Shown: positions 35,763 through 46,500, numbered from the stretch's first letter. The stretch: DNA of 64,000 bases from MAG-121220-bin8 sp002700465 (GCA_943789295.1 CALSTO010000003.1:241630-305629); one strand, 5' to 3'. The notes: generated by a model from the letters alone, not told the origin. Program-made: numbers and translations.

Positions 35763-38700
35763 ATGCGTAAAATTATTCTACTTATTTTCTTTTTGTTTTT
35801 TAACTTTTCTTTTTCTCAAGGACTTAAAACTAGTGGAAAAAAAATAGTTGATAAAAATGGGAACGAAGTTTTGTTAAGAGGAATGGGTCCTGGTGGATGG
35901 CTTGTAATGGAAGGCTACATGAATCAATCTGCAGGACTAGCTGGCCCACAACATGAAATCAAAAATAAACTCATTGAATTGATGGGTAAGGACAAAACCG
36001 AAACTTTTTTTGCAGAATGGAGAAAAAATCATTTCACCAAAAGAGATGTTGACTCCTTGGCCGCATGGGGCTTTAATAGTATTAGACTTCCTATGCATTA
36101 TAATTTAATGACTTTACCCATTGAAGATGAACCAATTGCCGGAGAGAATACATGGATTGAGGAAGGATTTACAATTATTGATAATTTACTTAGAATGGGC
36201 CAGGCCACACAATATGTATGTAATCTTAGACATGCATGCTGCACCTGGCGGACAAGGTTATAATGCCGATATTTCTGATTACGATTCTACTAAAGCTTCG
36301 CTTTGGGAAAGTACTGCTAATCAAAATAAACTTGTTGCACTTTGGAAAAAAATTGCCGAAAGATATAAAGACAATGAGTGGATTGGTGGTTATGATTTAA
36401 TAAATGAAACAAACTGGGATTTGCCTGGGGGAACTCTTTTAAGACAGGTATTTGAAAGAATTACAACTGCAATTAGGGAAGTAGATAAAAATCATATTAT
36501 CTATATTGAGGGTAATGATTATGCTAATAACTTTACTGGTTTAACTCCGCCTTGGGACGATAACATGGTTTATAGTTTTCACAAATATTGGAGTACTGTT
36601 AATGATGATGATTTAGATTGGATACTTCCAATGAGAGATCAACATAACGTTCCTCTTTGGATGGGTGAATCTGGAGAAAACTCTAATACTTGGTATACTA
36701 GGTTTATCTCTTTACTTGAAAAAAATGATGTAGGTTGGGCTTGGTGGACTATTAAAAAAGTTGGAGATATAGACAGTCCTTTTTCAGTCAAATTAAATCC
36801 AGGATATCAAAAAATTCTTGATTATTGGAAAGGTGAAGGGGACAAACCAACTGAAGATGAAGCCTATGCTGCTATGATGAAACTTGCGGATAATTTACTT
36901 ATTGAAAATTGCTTGTATAGAAAAGATATTCCAGATGCAATGTTTAGACAAACAACCACAGACGAGGTTATTCCATATTCTGAAAAACAATCGATTCCGG
37001 GAAGAATAGACTTGTCAGATTATGATTTAGGAAAAAATAATTTTGCTTACTACGATACTTCTGTTTCAGATAATAGAGAAAATGGAGAGTTTAGCGCTTG
37101 GAATGCTGGCTGGAGATACAGAAATGATGGTGTGGATATTGAAGAAAATAATGATCTAAATAATAGTAATGGAAAACATATTGGTTTTACAAATAAAGGA
37201 GAGTGGATTTCTTATTCAGTTAAAGTTTTTCAATCTGGTGCTTATAAAGCCATTGCAAGAATTGCTTCTCAAGAAACAGGTGGTGAATTTCATTTGTCGT
37301 TGAATGATGAAGATATTACAACAACACAAAGCATAACAGGTACTGGTGGTTGGACTACTTTTAAAAATCATTCAGATATTAATGATATAGTATTAGATGA
37401 AGGTGAGCATACTTTTAAAATACATTTTGATAATGATACACCCATTAATATTAGTAGTATTAAATTTGAGAGAACTGGAGCTGCAAGTAGTGTTGATTTC
37501 GATGCTATTAATGGTAATACCGTTTCTGATGAAAAATCAATTGAACTTTCTTTTAACCAATCTATCTCAAGTTCATCAATCGATTCATCTAAAGATGATT
37601 TTTCAATTGTAGTGAATGGAGTCGAAAAAGAAATAATTTCTGTTTCTGCAGTTGCCAATAAGCAAAGAAAAATTATAATTACCCTAAAAGATAATTTATT
37701 GTTTTCTGATGAAATTTTAGCAAATTATTCTGGTTCTACAATTAAGTCTAGTTCTGGGCAAGCTTTAAAATCATTTTCAGATTTACTAATAAATAATACT
37801 TTACAACAAAGATTTGTAGTTCCTGGAAAAATTGAAGCTGAAGCCTCAAAAGTTAAATTTGGTTTTGGAATTGAAGATACTGAAGATGATGGGGGAGGAA
37901 AAAACCTTGGTTATACTGATGCTGGAGATTATGCAGATTACTTAATTTATACTAATAGTTCTCAATGCATACTCATGTTGATTTTAGAGTTGCTGCTCAA
38001 TCATGGTACGGTGGTCAAATCGGATTATTTTTAGTAGATCGACTGGAACTCAGAGTGAATATCCTGAAATATGTACTGTTGATACTCCTATAACTGGATG
38101 GGTGGCAAACTTGGGACAACAGTTTCAGCAAAAACAAAAAGTTTTGCTAAAGGAGTTTTTACTCTTAAGAATGAAGGTTTTAAAAGGTGGATTTAATTTA
38201 AACTGGTTTGAATTTAAAGAAATCTGATACAGATGGTGATGGAGTTAAGGATTCTATTGGACCAATGCCCAGATACACCTGAAGGCGCTGCAGTAGATTT
38301 TAACGGTTGTCCAGTTTTCACATTGCCTTTAGACAACAACAAGGTATCTGTTACTAGCGCGAGTTGTATTGGTAACACTGACGGATCGATAGGACTTAGT
38401 ATTGAGGACGACAGTTATAACTACACAGTTACTGTAACAGGTCAAGACGATCCTATTTCGTTAGGCGCAGAGACAAAGACGGCTTCAGTCACTGGCCTTG
38501 GAACAGGTACTTACACGGTTTGCTTTAAAGTTGACGGTCAAGACGCCTACGAGCAGTGTTTTGAAGTTAATATGGCAGAACCTAAAGCCTTAAGCGCGTT
38601 TATAGATGTAGATAATGATAACAGAACTACTAGCATACAGCTAAGCGGTTCTTCTTCTTACAATGTAGAAGTTAACGGTCAGCGCTTTGATGTGAAAGGA

Positions 38701-39042
38701 GACAGGTTTACAACCAGTCTTCCGTCGGGTCTTAGTATTATTAAGATCAGCACAGACTTAGACTGTCAAGGTATAATAGAAAGAGAGATCTTTATCTCAG
38801 AAGACATATTGTATTATCCTAATCCAACACTAGGAGATGTTAATGTATATGTAAATGGAGAAGACAGTAAAGTAACAATGAGTGTGTTTAGCTCAAAAGG
38901 AGATCTAATCTTCACAAGAGAACAAGAGATACAATCGACTAGAAAAACAGATTTAGATCTGGGTGGTGTTCCAGCAGGTACTTACTTAGTAACCTTGGAC
39001 GGACCAACAGTTAGAAAAACATTTAAAATAGTAAAACGATGA
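35763..39042 (+). CDS. Secreted GH5 glycoside hydrolase with CBM6-like domains and T9SS sorting domain (several frameshifts)
   Basis: Signal peptide MRKIILLIFFLFFNFSFSQ is followed by a GH5 barrel: GMGPGGWLVMEGYM, YVILDMHAAPGGQGYN, the acid/base in DLINETNW (GAA 36406-36408) and the nucleophile in LWMGESGEN (36667-36669). A CBM6-like domain (about 37020-37480), an Ig-like domain (about 37490-37800), a second CBM6-like domain, a thrombospondin-3-like DTDGDG segment, further beta modules and a C-terminal sorting domain (YYPNPTLGD to TFKIVKR) follow. Frames break near 36194 and several times in 37950-38270, where the expected residues (WYGGQIGLFLVDR, DNSFSK, KGVFTL, DQCPDTPEG) appear in changing frames. 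The subfamily is uncertain (perhaps GH5_46); beta-glucan is the inferred substrate. Confidence 0.82.
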
Positions 39043-39783
39043 GAAACGAGATATTAAAATACTTTAGTTTTCTGTTTACATTAATTCTTATAAGCTGCGG
39101 AGGCGGTGGAGGAGATGACGGCGGCGGCGGCGGCGGAGGTCCAGTGGATCCACCACCACCAACACCCCCAGGCAAGTCTACATTAGTAGCACCAGCAAAC
39201 AACAAGACTTGTGAGACGGGAACTAGTGTGTCGGATACTCAGAGTACAGTAGCATTTAGTTGGAACGCTTCAGCCAGTACCAACACTTATGATGTTAGTA
39301 TCACTAATCTTAAACACAAGTACAGCTACAAACAAAAACGGAGTGTCTTCAACAAGCACTACAGCTACACTTGATAAAGGTGTGCCTTATTCATGGAAAG
39401 TAACTTCAAAGAACACAAGCAGTACAACTACAACACCAAGTGATACATGGAAGTTTTACTTAGCAGGAGATGGTATAGTTAACTATGCACCGTTCCCAGC
39501 AGATCTTACGGCGCCTGCGTCTGGGTCAACTGTCACTTTAAGTGATGGTAAAGCAACATTTACTTGGGAAGGAACAGATCCTGATAGTGGGGATACGCTT
39601 AGTTACACGGTTTATGTAGACAAGGTGGACGGTAAACAAACACCAACATCGGCTTTAACAAACCTGTCAGCGCAAACTGCTGATGTGGAATTAGATGCAG
39701 ATACTACGTATTACTGGAGAGTGAAATCATCAGACGGAACTAATGCCAGTTACTCCATTGTTTACTCGTTTAAGACGCAGTAG
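39039..39783 (+). CDS. Lipoprotein with two fibronectin-III-like domains (one frameshift)
   Basis: ATG 39039 overlaps the stop of the GH5 gene (ATGA). The start encodes a lipoprotein signal (LILISC) and a linker of Gly/Asp/Pro repeats, then an FN3-like domain (STLVAPANN, FSWNASASTNTYDVSIT). That frame continues to 39374, but the correct sequence (NTSTATNKNGVSSTSTT, PYSWKVTSKN) is in the next frame, so one base is extra near 39312. A second FN3-like domain (TFTWEGTDPDSGDTLSYTVYV, TTYYWRVKSSDG) ends at 39783. The total is about 247 residues. There is no enzyme motif; surface glycan binding or adhesion is inferred. It shares the high GC content of the end of the GH5 gene. Confidence 0.75.
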
Positions 39784-39832
39784 AATTATAATTAAAATAC
39801 CTAAATTAGAGCTTTAGATAAACTATTGTTTC

Positions 39833-40343
39833 ATGAAGCTAATTAGATTGTTTTTTTTGTCTCTGATTCTTGTTAGTTGTTCAAATAATAACAAAACCAA
39901 GTTAAAATAAATTATACTATAGATTATACGGACTTGATAATTTTATCAAAGATTCACTTGCCCGTTACTCTTGAATTTAGATAGTGCTTACTATCAAACT
40001 TTTAATAAATGGAAAGATATTTCATTAATTAATTCAGTTAAAAAAATTCCCTTTGTCAGATTCACGCCAATTAAGTTTTCCTATTAATTTATTGAAAACA
40101 GATATTTTAAAAATTATTGACTACTAATGTTGCCTTTTGAATTGGATCATCCTCAAATTATAGGTCGCTTTAGAGTTCTTAAAAACTGATATTTTAAAAA
40201 TCGATATAGATAATTTATCTATTGAAAATTTTAATATTTTTCAAAACCATTTGAGAGACATTATAGTTTCATATAATGCTTTTGTAAACACAATGAATTT
40301 AGAAGTAACTAAAGATAAAAGTGTAGATTTTAGTGAAGATTAA
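39833..40343 (+). pseudogene. Short lipoprotein broken by several frameshifts
   Basis: ATG 39833 opens a lipoprotein signal (MKLIRLFFLSLILVSC) and stops after 25 codons at 39908-39910. Downstream, plausible protein continues in changing frames: YTIDYTDLIILSKIHLPVTL, then LDSAYYQTFNKWKDISLIN, then DSRQLSFPINLLKTDILKII, and finally FLKTDILKIDIDNLSIENF to the stop at 40341-40343. At least four indels are needed to join them into about 168 residues. The family is not recognised. It ends 14 bases inside the convergent minus-strand gene. Either real decay or clustered sequencing errors; this accounts for the otherwise empty 39784-40329 stretch. Confidence 0.55.
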
Positions 40344-41133
40344 AATCTGAAAATTTAAAAGTATAGTTTAATTCATTCTCAATTCTGTCGTCGTATATTT
40401 CTTTGTTTATTTCAGTTTTTTTATTTGAAAAATTCAATCTATTAATTTTCTTGTAATCACATATATAATTGTAGTACTCAATTTTTGATGGATGAAAGGG
40501 TGCTACAGCAGAATAAGTTTCTCCCCATTTTCCTTTACTAATTATAGCATTTATAATCCCAATACAATCTTTTAGATGAATATAATTAATTGGTGCATCT
40601 GCATTTAACACTTCATTTTTCTGAATTAAATATTTGAGAGGGTTCCTTCCCTCTCCAATTAATCCCCCAAATCTTAATATTGTATAATTTTTATTTTTGA
40701 CAAGATTTTCGGTTTTTAAAATTTCTTTTCCGTTTTCACTATCAGGGAGAGCAATTGTATTTGAATCAATTCTACCTTGCATTGATCCGTATACTGATGT
40801 GCTACTTATAAATAATATGTTTTTTACCTTATTAGAGTATTTGATAATTTTTTCGATTTTAGAACTGTAGCTAGCATTACCTCCTTTTTTAATTTTTGGA
40901 GGGATATTAATAATAAGAATATCTAATTCACAAAGAAAGGAATCAATAGAGTCTAAAATAGACTTCTCACTTAGATCAATTAAATAAGCCTCTATTCCTT
41001 CAGTTTTTAATGTTTCAAGTTTTTCTTTAGTTGTGGTAGAGCCTTTTACTTTATAATTATTTGAAATAAATTCCTTAGCCAAGGGAAGACCAAGCCAACC
41101 ACAACCAATAATTCCAATTTTATTTTGACTCAT
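40330..41133 (-). CDS. NAD(P)-dependent epimerase/reductase (YeeZ-like SDR family)
   Basis: The 267-residue protein has an N-terminal dinucleotide-binding glycine motif (IGIIGCGWLGLPLA), a short SDR-like core (LFISSTSVYGSMQG with Ser and Tyr) and YIHLKDCIGIINAII, typical of atypical extended SDRs such as E. coli YeeZ. The reaction and substrate are not determined. Its start overlaps the end of metG by 14 bases, so the two are cotranscribed with metG first. Confidence 0.7.
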   Translation of the reverse strand: MSQNKIGIIGCGWLGLPLAKEFISNNYKVKGSTTTKEKLETLKTEGIEAYLIDLSEKSILDSIDSFLCELDILIINIPPKIKKGGNASYSSKIEKIIKYSNKVKNILFISSTSVYGSMQGRIDSNTIALPDSENGKEILKTENLVKNKNYTILRFGGLIGEGRNPLKYLIQKNEVLNADAPINYIHLKDCIGIINAIISKGKWGETYSAVAPFHPSKIEYYNYICDYKKINRLNFSNKKTEINKEIYDDRIENELNYTFKFSDFNLH

Positions 41134-42799
41134 TTAGTTTTTGAAGTTGTAATTCGATTTCTTCATCTTCAATTTTTCTAAAGATTAATTCTCCTTTATT
41201 TATTTTAGAAAGTAATATTGGTTTATCCTTAGAAATTGATTCCCAATCTGTGATTTCTAAATTTAAAATATTTCTAAGTTTTAAAGCGGTATTTGGCAAG
41301 AATGGTTCACATACAATAGTTAATACTGCTGAAAGTTGTAAAGCAATATTCATAATTGTTTTTACTCTCTCAAAATCTTCTGTTTTTATAAGTTTCCAAG
41401 GCTCCTCATCAGCTAAATATTTATTACCTAGTCTAGCTAAATCTATTAAAGTGTTTACAGCTTCTCTAAATTTATAAGTCTCTATTAAATCTCCAATTTT
41501 TTTAGGATAACTATAAATTTCGTTGAGTATTTTTTCGTCTACTTCATTAATTAAACTCATTTTAGGACAATTACCCTCATAATATTTGTGAGTTAATACA
41601 ACTACTCGATTTATAAAGTTTCCAAAAATTGCTACAAGCTCATTATTGTTTTTAGCCTGAAAATCTTTCCAGGTAAAGTCATTGTCTTTATTTTCAGGAG
41701 CATTAGATGTTAAAGTATATCTCAAAGTATCTTGCATGCCAGGAAAATCGATAAGATATTCATGAAGCCATATTGCCCAGTTTTTAGAGGTTGATATTTT
41801 TTTACCTTCTAAATTTAGAAATTCATTTGCTGGAACATTTTTTGGTAAAATAAATTTTTCAGATGCTTTTAAAATAGATGGAAAAATAATACAATGAAAG
41901 ACAATATTATCTTTTCCTATAAAATGGACAAGTTCAGTTTCAGAATCTTTCCAATAGGGTTCCCAGTCTTTATTTTTAGATTTAGCCCATTCTTTTGTGG
42001 CAGATATATATCCTATTGGAGCATCAAACCATACATATAACACCTTGTCTTCAGCCCCCTCTAGCGGAACTGGAATACCCCAGTCTAAATCTCTAGTTAT
42101 AGCTCTTGGTTTCAACCCCTCATTAATCCATGATTTTACTTGTCCAAACACATTAGTTTTCCAAGTTTTTTCATTATCAACAAGGAACCATTTTTTTAAA
42201 AATGACTCAAAATTATTTAATGGAAGAAACCAATGTTTAGTTTTTTTATATACAGGTTTGTTTCCACTTAATTTAGATTTTGGATTTATTAAGTCCGTTG
42301 CATTTAAACTCGATCCACAGCTTTCACACTGATCTCCATACGCTTCTTTATAACCGCATTTTGGACATTCACCCACTATAAATCTATCAGCTAAAAATTG
42401 ATTTTCTTTTGCATCATAAAGCTGTTCAGATTCTTTTTCAACAAAAATATTTTTTTGATTCAGCTCTTTGAAAAAATCAGAAGCTGTCTCGTGGTGAATT
42501 TTTGAAGATGTTCGTGAATAATTATCAAATGAAATTCCAAATTCTAAAAAAGAATCTTTTATCATAAAATGATATTTATCAATAATTTCTTGTGGAGAAA
42601 CCCCTTCTTTTTTAGCTCTTATTGGTATTGCTGCACCATGCTCATCACTTCCACAAATAAATACAACATCATTCCCTTTTAATTTTAAATATCTTGAATA
42701 AATATCAGCTGGCACATAAGCTCCTGCTAAGTGACCAATATGAATTGGGCCATTTGCATATGGAAGTGCGGCAGTAATTGTAAATCTCTTTTTATTCAA
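41120..42799 (-). CDS. metG: Methionyl-tRNA synthetase, short form without C-terminal tRNA-binding domain
   Basis: This class I synthetase charges tRNA-Met. The 559-residue protein has PYANGPIHIGHLAGAY (the HIGH motif), a zinc-finger insertion with paired Cys (CPKCGYKEAYGDQCESCG), the KISTS form of the KMSKS loop, and a helical anticodon-binding domain. It ends soon after (IELQLQKLNESK), whereas most flavobacterial homologues (about 680-690 residues) continue into an EMAPII/Trbp111 dimerisation domain. The end overlaps the next gene by 14 bases and no remnant follows, so the short form looks genuine. The start is TTG at 42799; no ATG is suitably placed. Confidence 0.93.
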   Translation of the reverse strand: MNKKRFTITAALPYANGPIHIGHLAGAYVPADIYSRYLKLKGNDVVFICGSDEHGAAIPIRAKKEGVSPQEIIDKYHFMIKDSFLEFGISFDNYSRTSSKIHHETASDFFKELNQKNIFVEKESEQLYDAKENQFLADRFIVGECPKCGYKEAYGDQCESCGSSLNATDLINPKSKLSGNKPVYKKTKHWFLPLNNFESFLKKWFLVDNEKTWKTNVFGQVKSWINEGLKPRAITRDLDWGIPVPLEGAEDKVLYVWFDAPIGYISATKEWAKSKNKDWEPYWKDSETELVHFIGKDNIVFHCIIFPSILKASEKFILPKNVPANEFLNLEGKKISTSKNWAIWLHEYLIDFPGMQDTLRYTLTSNAPENKDNDFTWKDFQAKNNNELVAIFGNFINRVVVLTHKYYEGNCPKMSLINEVDEKILNEIYSYPKKIGDLIETYKFREAVNTLIDLARLGNKYLADEEPWKLIKTEDFERVKTIMNIALQLSAVLTIVCEPFLPNTALKLRNILNLEITDWESISKDKPILLSKINKGELIFRKIEDEEIELQLQKLNESK

Positions 42800-42811
42800 A
42801 ATCTTTTTTTA

Positions 42812-42819
42812 CAAAAATA
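42812..42819 (-). promoter_or_regulatory. Promoter -7 box of metG
   Basis: On the minus strand TATTTTTG fits TAnnTTTG. It lies 12 bases before the TTG start codon, so the leader would be only a few bases. No clear -33 TTG is visible. Confidence 0.4.
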
Positions 42820-42898
42820 ATCATTTTATAATTTGTTCTTCTATTTTATTTAATCTGTTATTATTTACTTTATGTTATATATATAATTAAATGTTTTA

Positions 42899-42929
42899 TT
42901 TGTAACAATTTAAAATCAGTGTATATTTG
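42899..42929 (+). promoter_or_regulatory. Consensus Bacteroidota promoter for the ACT-like gene
   Basis: TTTG at 42899-42902 and TATATTTG at 42922-42929 are separated by exactly 19 bases, a perfect fit to the TTTG-N19-TAnnTTTG consensus. The ATG at 42938 starts nine bases after the box, implying a leaderless or nearly leaderless mRNA. Confidence 0.8.
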
Positions 42930-42937
42930 TATATACT

Positions 42938-43594
42938 ATGAAAACAATATCTTCAGCCGTGGAGGATTATATAAAATCCAAGCCGTTTTTAATTTCTGCT
43001 CTTTCTCAAGGTATAATAAATCTTACATCATTATCTAGAATAATAAAATCTGAAATAGAAGAATCTCTTAGAAAAGAGGTCAAATATGGAGCAATAGTGA
43101 TGGCGCTTAAAAGACTTTCAAGTGAATTGGAGTTTAGAACTACTTTTAAAATTGTCAAAATAATCAAAGATATTGGAGATATTACAGTAAGATCATCCTT
43201 AGTTGATTATAACTTTAAAGTTTCAGACACGTTGTTAAGTAATCAGGCTAAGCTTTTAGCGAAAGTTGATAATAATGATGATTTTTATACTTCATCAAGA
43301 GGAGTAAATGAATGTAATATTGTTGTTAGCGGGAATTTATCTTCGCTTGTAGAAGAAGTTTTAAAAGATGAAGTCTGTATTTCTAAACAAGCAAACTTGT
43401 CTTCAATCTCAATTAAATTACCAGCAGAAAACATTTCAATTCCTGGAGTTTATTATTTTGTTTTTCAGAGATTATCATGGGAAGGAATAAATATCTATGA
43501 GGTTATTTCAACATCTAATGAGTTTACTATCTTAGTTAATGAAGAGCAGGTAGATAAAGCATTTAAAGTAATTAAGAATTTAAAAAATCTCTAA
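42938..43594 (+). CDS. Conserved hypothetical protein with ACT-like C-terminal domain
   Basis: I do not recognise a named function. The 218-residue protein has an N-terminal helical part resembling a small winged helix (about 1-70: VEDYIKSKPFLISALSQGI, NLTSLSRIIKSEI) and a C-terminal region (about 130-218) resembling a pair of ACT folds (SISIKLPAENISIPGVYYFV, then INIYEVISTSNEFTILVNEE). ACT domains bind amino acids, and similar proteins are sometimes annotated as aspartate kinase-like although no kinase domain is present. A small DNA-binding, amino-acid-responsive regulator is one possibility. It has its own consensus promoter and its 3' end overlaps the convergent mfd gene by 15 bases. Confidence 0.55.
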   Translation: MKTISSAVEDYIKSKPFLISALSQGIINLTSLSRIIKSEIEESLRKEVKYGAIVMALKRLSSELEFRTTFKIVKIIKDIGDITVRSSLVDYNFKVSDTLLSNQAKLLAKVDNNDDFYTSSRGVNECNIVVSGNLSSLVEEVLKDEVCISKQANLSSISIKLPAENISIPGVYYFVFQRLSWEGINIYEVISTSNEFTILVNEEQVDKAFKVIKNLKNL

Positions 43595-46500
43595 ACATTT
43601 AATGGCTTTTTCAATTGAAGTAACCTCTTGAAAAACTAGTAAAAGTCTTTCACCACTGATAGATTTCTTTTCTTTTAATTGACATAAGTTTTGATTTTTT
43701 TGAATTGTTTGTAATATCTTTCCAAATTCACCAGAGGAGTAAAATTTATCTTCTTTATTAGAAATGAACTGACATATCATTTTTTCATTTTTTAAAATCA
43801 ATTTTTCAAATCCATTTTTGATTGCTAATAATTTCAGCTCTATAGTTTTTATCAAATCTTGAGATTGACTTGGTAATTTTCCAAATCTGTCTTCAAGTTC
43901 GGAGTTAAATTTCTTAAGTTCCTCAAGATTATATATTGTGGAAAGTTTTTGGTATTGATTGAGTCTTACTTTAACGTTATTAATGTAATTATCAGGAAAT
44001 AATATTTCTAAATCAGTATCAATCTTAAAATTTGAGAGCTTAAAGGAATCATTTGATTCATTTTCAAATAGATCTTCAAATTCTTTATTTTTCAATTCTT
44101 CTACAGCTTCTCTCAAAATTTTCTGATAAGTTTCAAATCCTATATCATTTATAAATCCACTTTGTTCAGCCCCAAGAAGATCACCTGCGCCTCTTATTTC
44201 TAAATCTTTCATAGCTATATGAAATCCAGATCCCAGTTCAGTATGTTGTTCAATGGCTTCAATTCTTTTTCTGGCTTCTTTTGTCATTGATAATAATGGA
44301 GCTGTAATAAAATAACAGAAAGGCTTTTTTATTGCTCCTTCCAACTCTTCCTCTCATTTGATGCAAGTCGCTTAATCCAAAATTCTGAGAATTATTTATA
44401 AATATAGTATTAGCATTTGGCACATCTAATCCACTTTCAATTATAGTGGTTGAAACTAAAACATCGTATTTGCCATCAATAAAATCCAGCATTGTTTTTT
44501 CTAATTTTTTTCCTTCTAGTCTTCCATGTACAATAGCTATATCTGCAGAGGGAACAAGCCTTGAAATTAAGGCTCGAACTTCTTGAATATTCTCTATTCT
44601 ATTGTGTACAAAAAATACTTGACCTCCTCTGTTTATTTCAAAATTAACAGCATCTTTTATAATATCTTCATTAAAGGATATAACAGAGCTTTCAATAGGA
44701 AACCTGTTTTGAGGAGGAGAATTTATAATTGAAAGATCTCTAGCAGACATCAAACTGTATTGTAGTGTTCTAGGGATTGGAGTAGCGGTTAGAGTAAGAA
44801 CATCAATATTCTCTTTTAAGGATCTTATTTTTTCTTTAACACTAACTCCAAATTTTTGTTCTTCATCTACAATTAATAAACCTAAATTTTTAAAATTTAT
44901 CTTATTGTTTACTAGTTGATGAGTACCAATTATAATATCAATTTTACCCTCTTTAACTCCTCAATTATTAAATTTTTTTCTTTGTTTGTTCTAAATCTAT
45001 TTAAATAGTCAACTGTAACAGGAAAATCTTTTAAACGTTTTGAAAATGTTTTAAAATGTTGAAAAGCTAACACAGTTGTTGGTACTAGTACAGCTACTTG
45101 TTTATTATTATCTATTGCTTTAAATGCAGCTCTAATTGCAATTTCAGTTTTACCAAACCCTACATCCCCACATATTAATCTGTCCATAGGCTGAAGACTT
45201 TCCATATCTTTTTTGATATCTATTGTAGACTTTATTTGATCCGGTGTATCTTCGTAAATAAATGAAGCTTCAAGTTCGTGTTGCATCGATGAATCGATTC
45301 CGTATTGAAATCCTTTTTTAAGTTTTCTCTTTGCATAGGCTTCTATTAAATTGAAAGCAACTTCCTTTACTCTTTTCTTAGCTTTAAGCTTAATTTTTTT
45401 CCAAGCACCAGACCCAAGCTTGTATATTTTTGGCTTTGTTCCATCTTTTCCATTGTACTTGCAAATTTTATGAATTAAATGAATACTTACATATAACGTG
45501 TCACGTTCTCCATAAGTTAATTTTATTGCTTCTTGAATTTTTCCGTTTACATCAATTTTTTTAAGTCCTCCAAATACTCCAACTCCATGATCAATATGAG
45601 TAACATAATCTCCAATTTCAAGTTGTTTCAATTCATTTAAATTGACTCTTTTTTTAGTTTCAAATCCTGATTTAATTTTAAACTTGTGATACCTCTCAAA
45701 TATTTCATGGTCACTGTAACAGACTTCTTTTTGATCATGATCGATAAACCCTTTGAATATGGCTTTTTCGACTAAAACAGGATCGAAATCAATTTTATTT
45801 AATTCAAATATATCTTTGAATCTTTTTATCTGAGTTTTATTACTACAAAATATTTTGACAGAATATTCTTTGTTGTGATATTTAGAAATGTTTTCAATCA
45901 GTAATTTAAATTTTTTATTAAAAGCCGGCTGAGGAGAAATATTAAATTGAGTGTGAATACTATTACTTCCAATTTTATTAAGCTCAACAACGCTTAATTT
46001 ACTTAAATCTTGAACTAAAGATTTTCCACTGTAAAAAAGTTTATCTAGTTCTGTTTTATCATTACTTTTTGATGTTACTTTTTCAAAAGAATTGGATAAT
46101 GAGTTTTTTAATAAATCAATATTTTCAGTAATTATTAAGGAATCGTTGTCAATGAAATTAAAAATATTTTCTCTTTCATAGTCAATTTCTTTATTTTCTA
46201 AATCGCCTAGTATTTCAATTGATTTTAATGTTTTATTTGAAACCTGAGTTTCAATATCAAAAGTTCTTATACTTTCAATTTCGTCTCCAAAAAATTCAAT
46301 TCTAAAAGGCTTGTTGTTAGAGAAAGAGAACACGTCTACAATTCCTCCTCTTACAGAAAAATCACCAGGCTCTATAACAAAATCTTCTCTATTAAATTCT
46401 AAATCAAATAGTTTTTCATTAAAAGACTCTAGTGAAATTAAATCACCTGTTTTAATTTTTATAAATCTTTTTTTTATCTCTTTTTTTATGATAATTTTTT

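Noticed and set aside
36190..36200. Possible programmed +1 frameshift sites (CTT-A sequences at the GH5, FN3 lipoprotein and SLBB breaks, similar to the Ty1 slip site)
   Set aside because: The inserted base can be placed at several positions in each case, other breaks are deletions (mfd 44950, rsmA 51903), and no shared stimulatory element follows. Random indels explain the set better.
38003..38227. Short ORF of 74 codons between the GH5 pieces
   Set aside because: It is the GH5 protein's second CBM6-like domain read partly in the right frame (contains TGTQSEYPEICTVDTPITG), not a separate gene.
39023..39205. Minus-strand ORF rich in Pro and Gly
   Set aside because: It is the mirror of the Gly/Pro linker of the FN3 lipoprotein on the + strand.
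44754..44929. Apparent gap between two mfd fragments
   Set aside because: The frame of the second fragment is open throughout and encodes GTHQLVNNKINFKNLG and DEEQ; it only lacks a Met.
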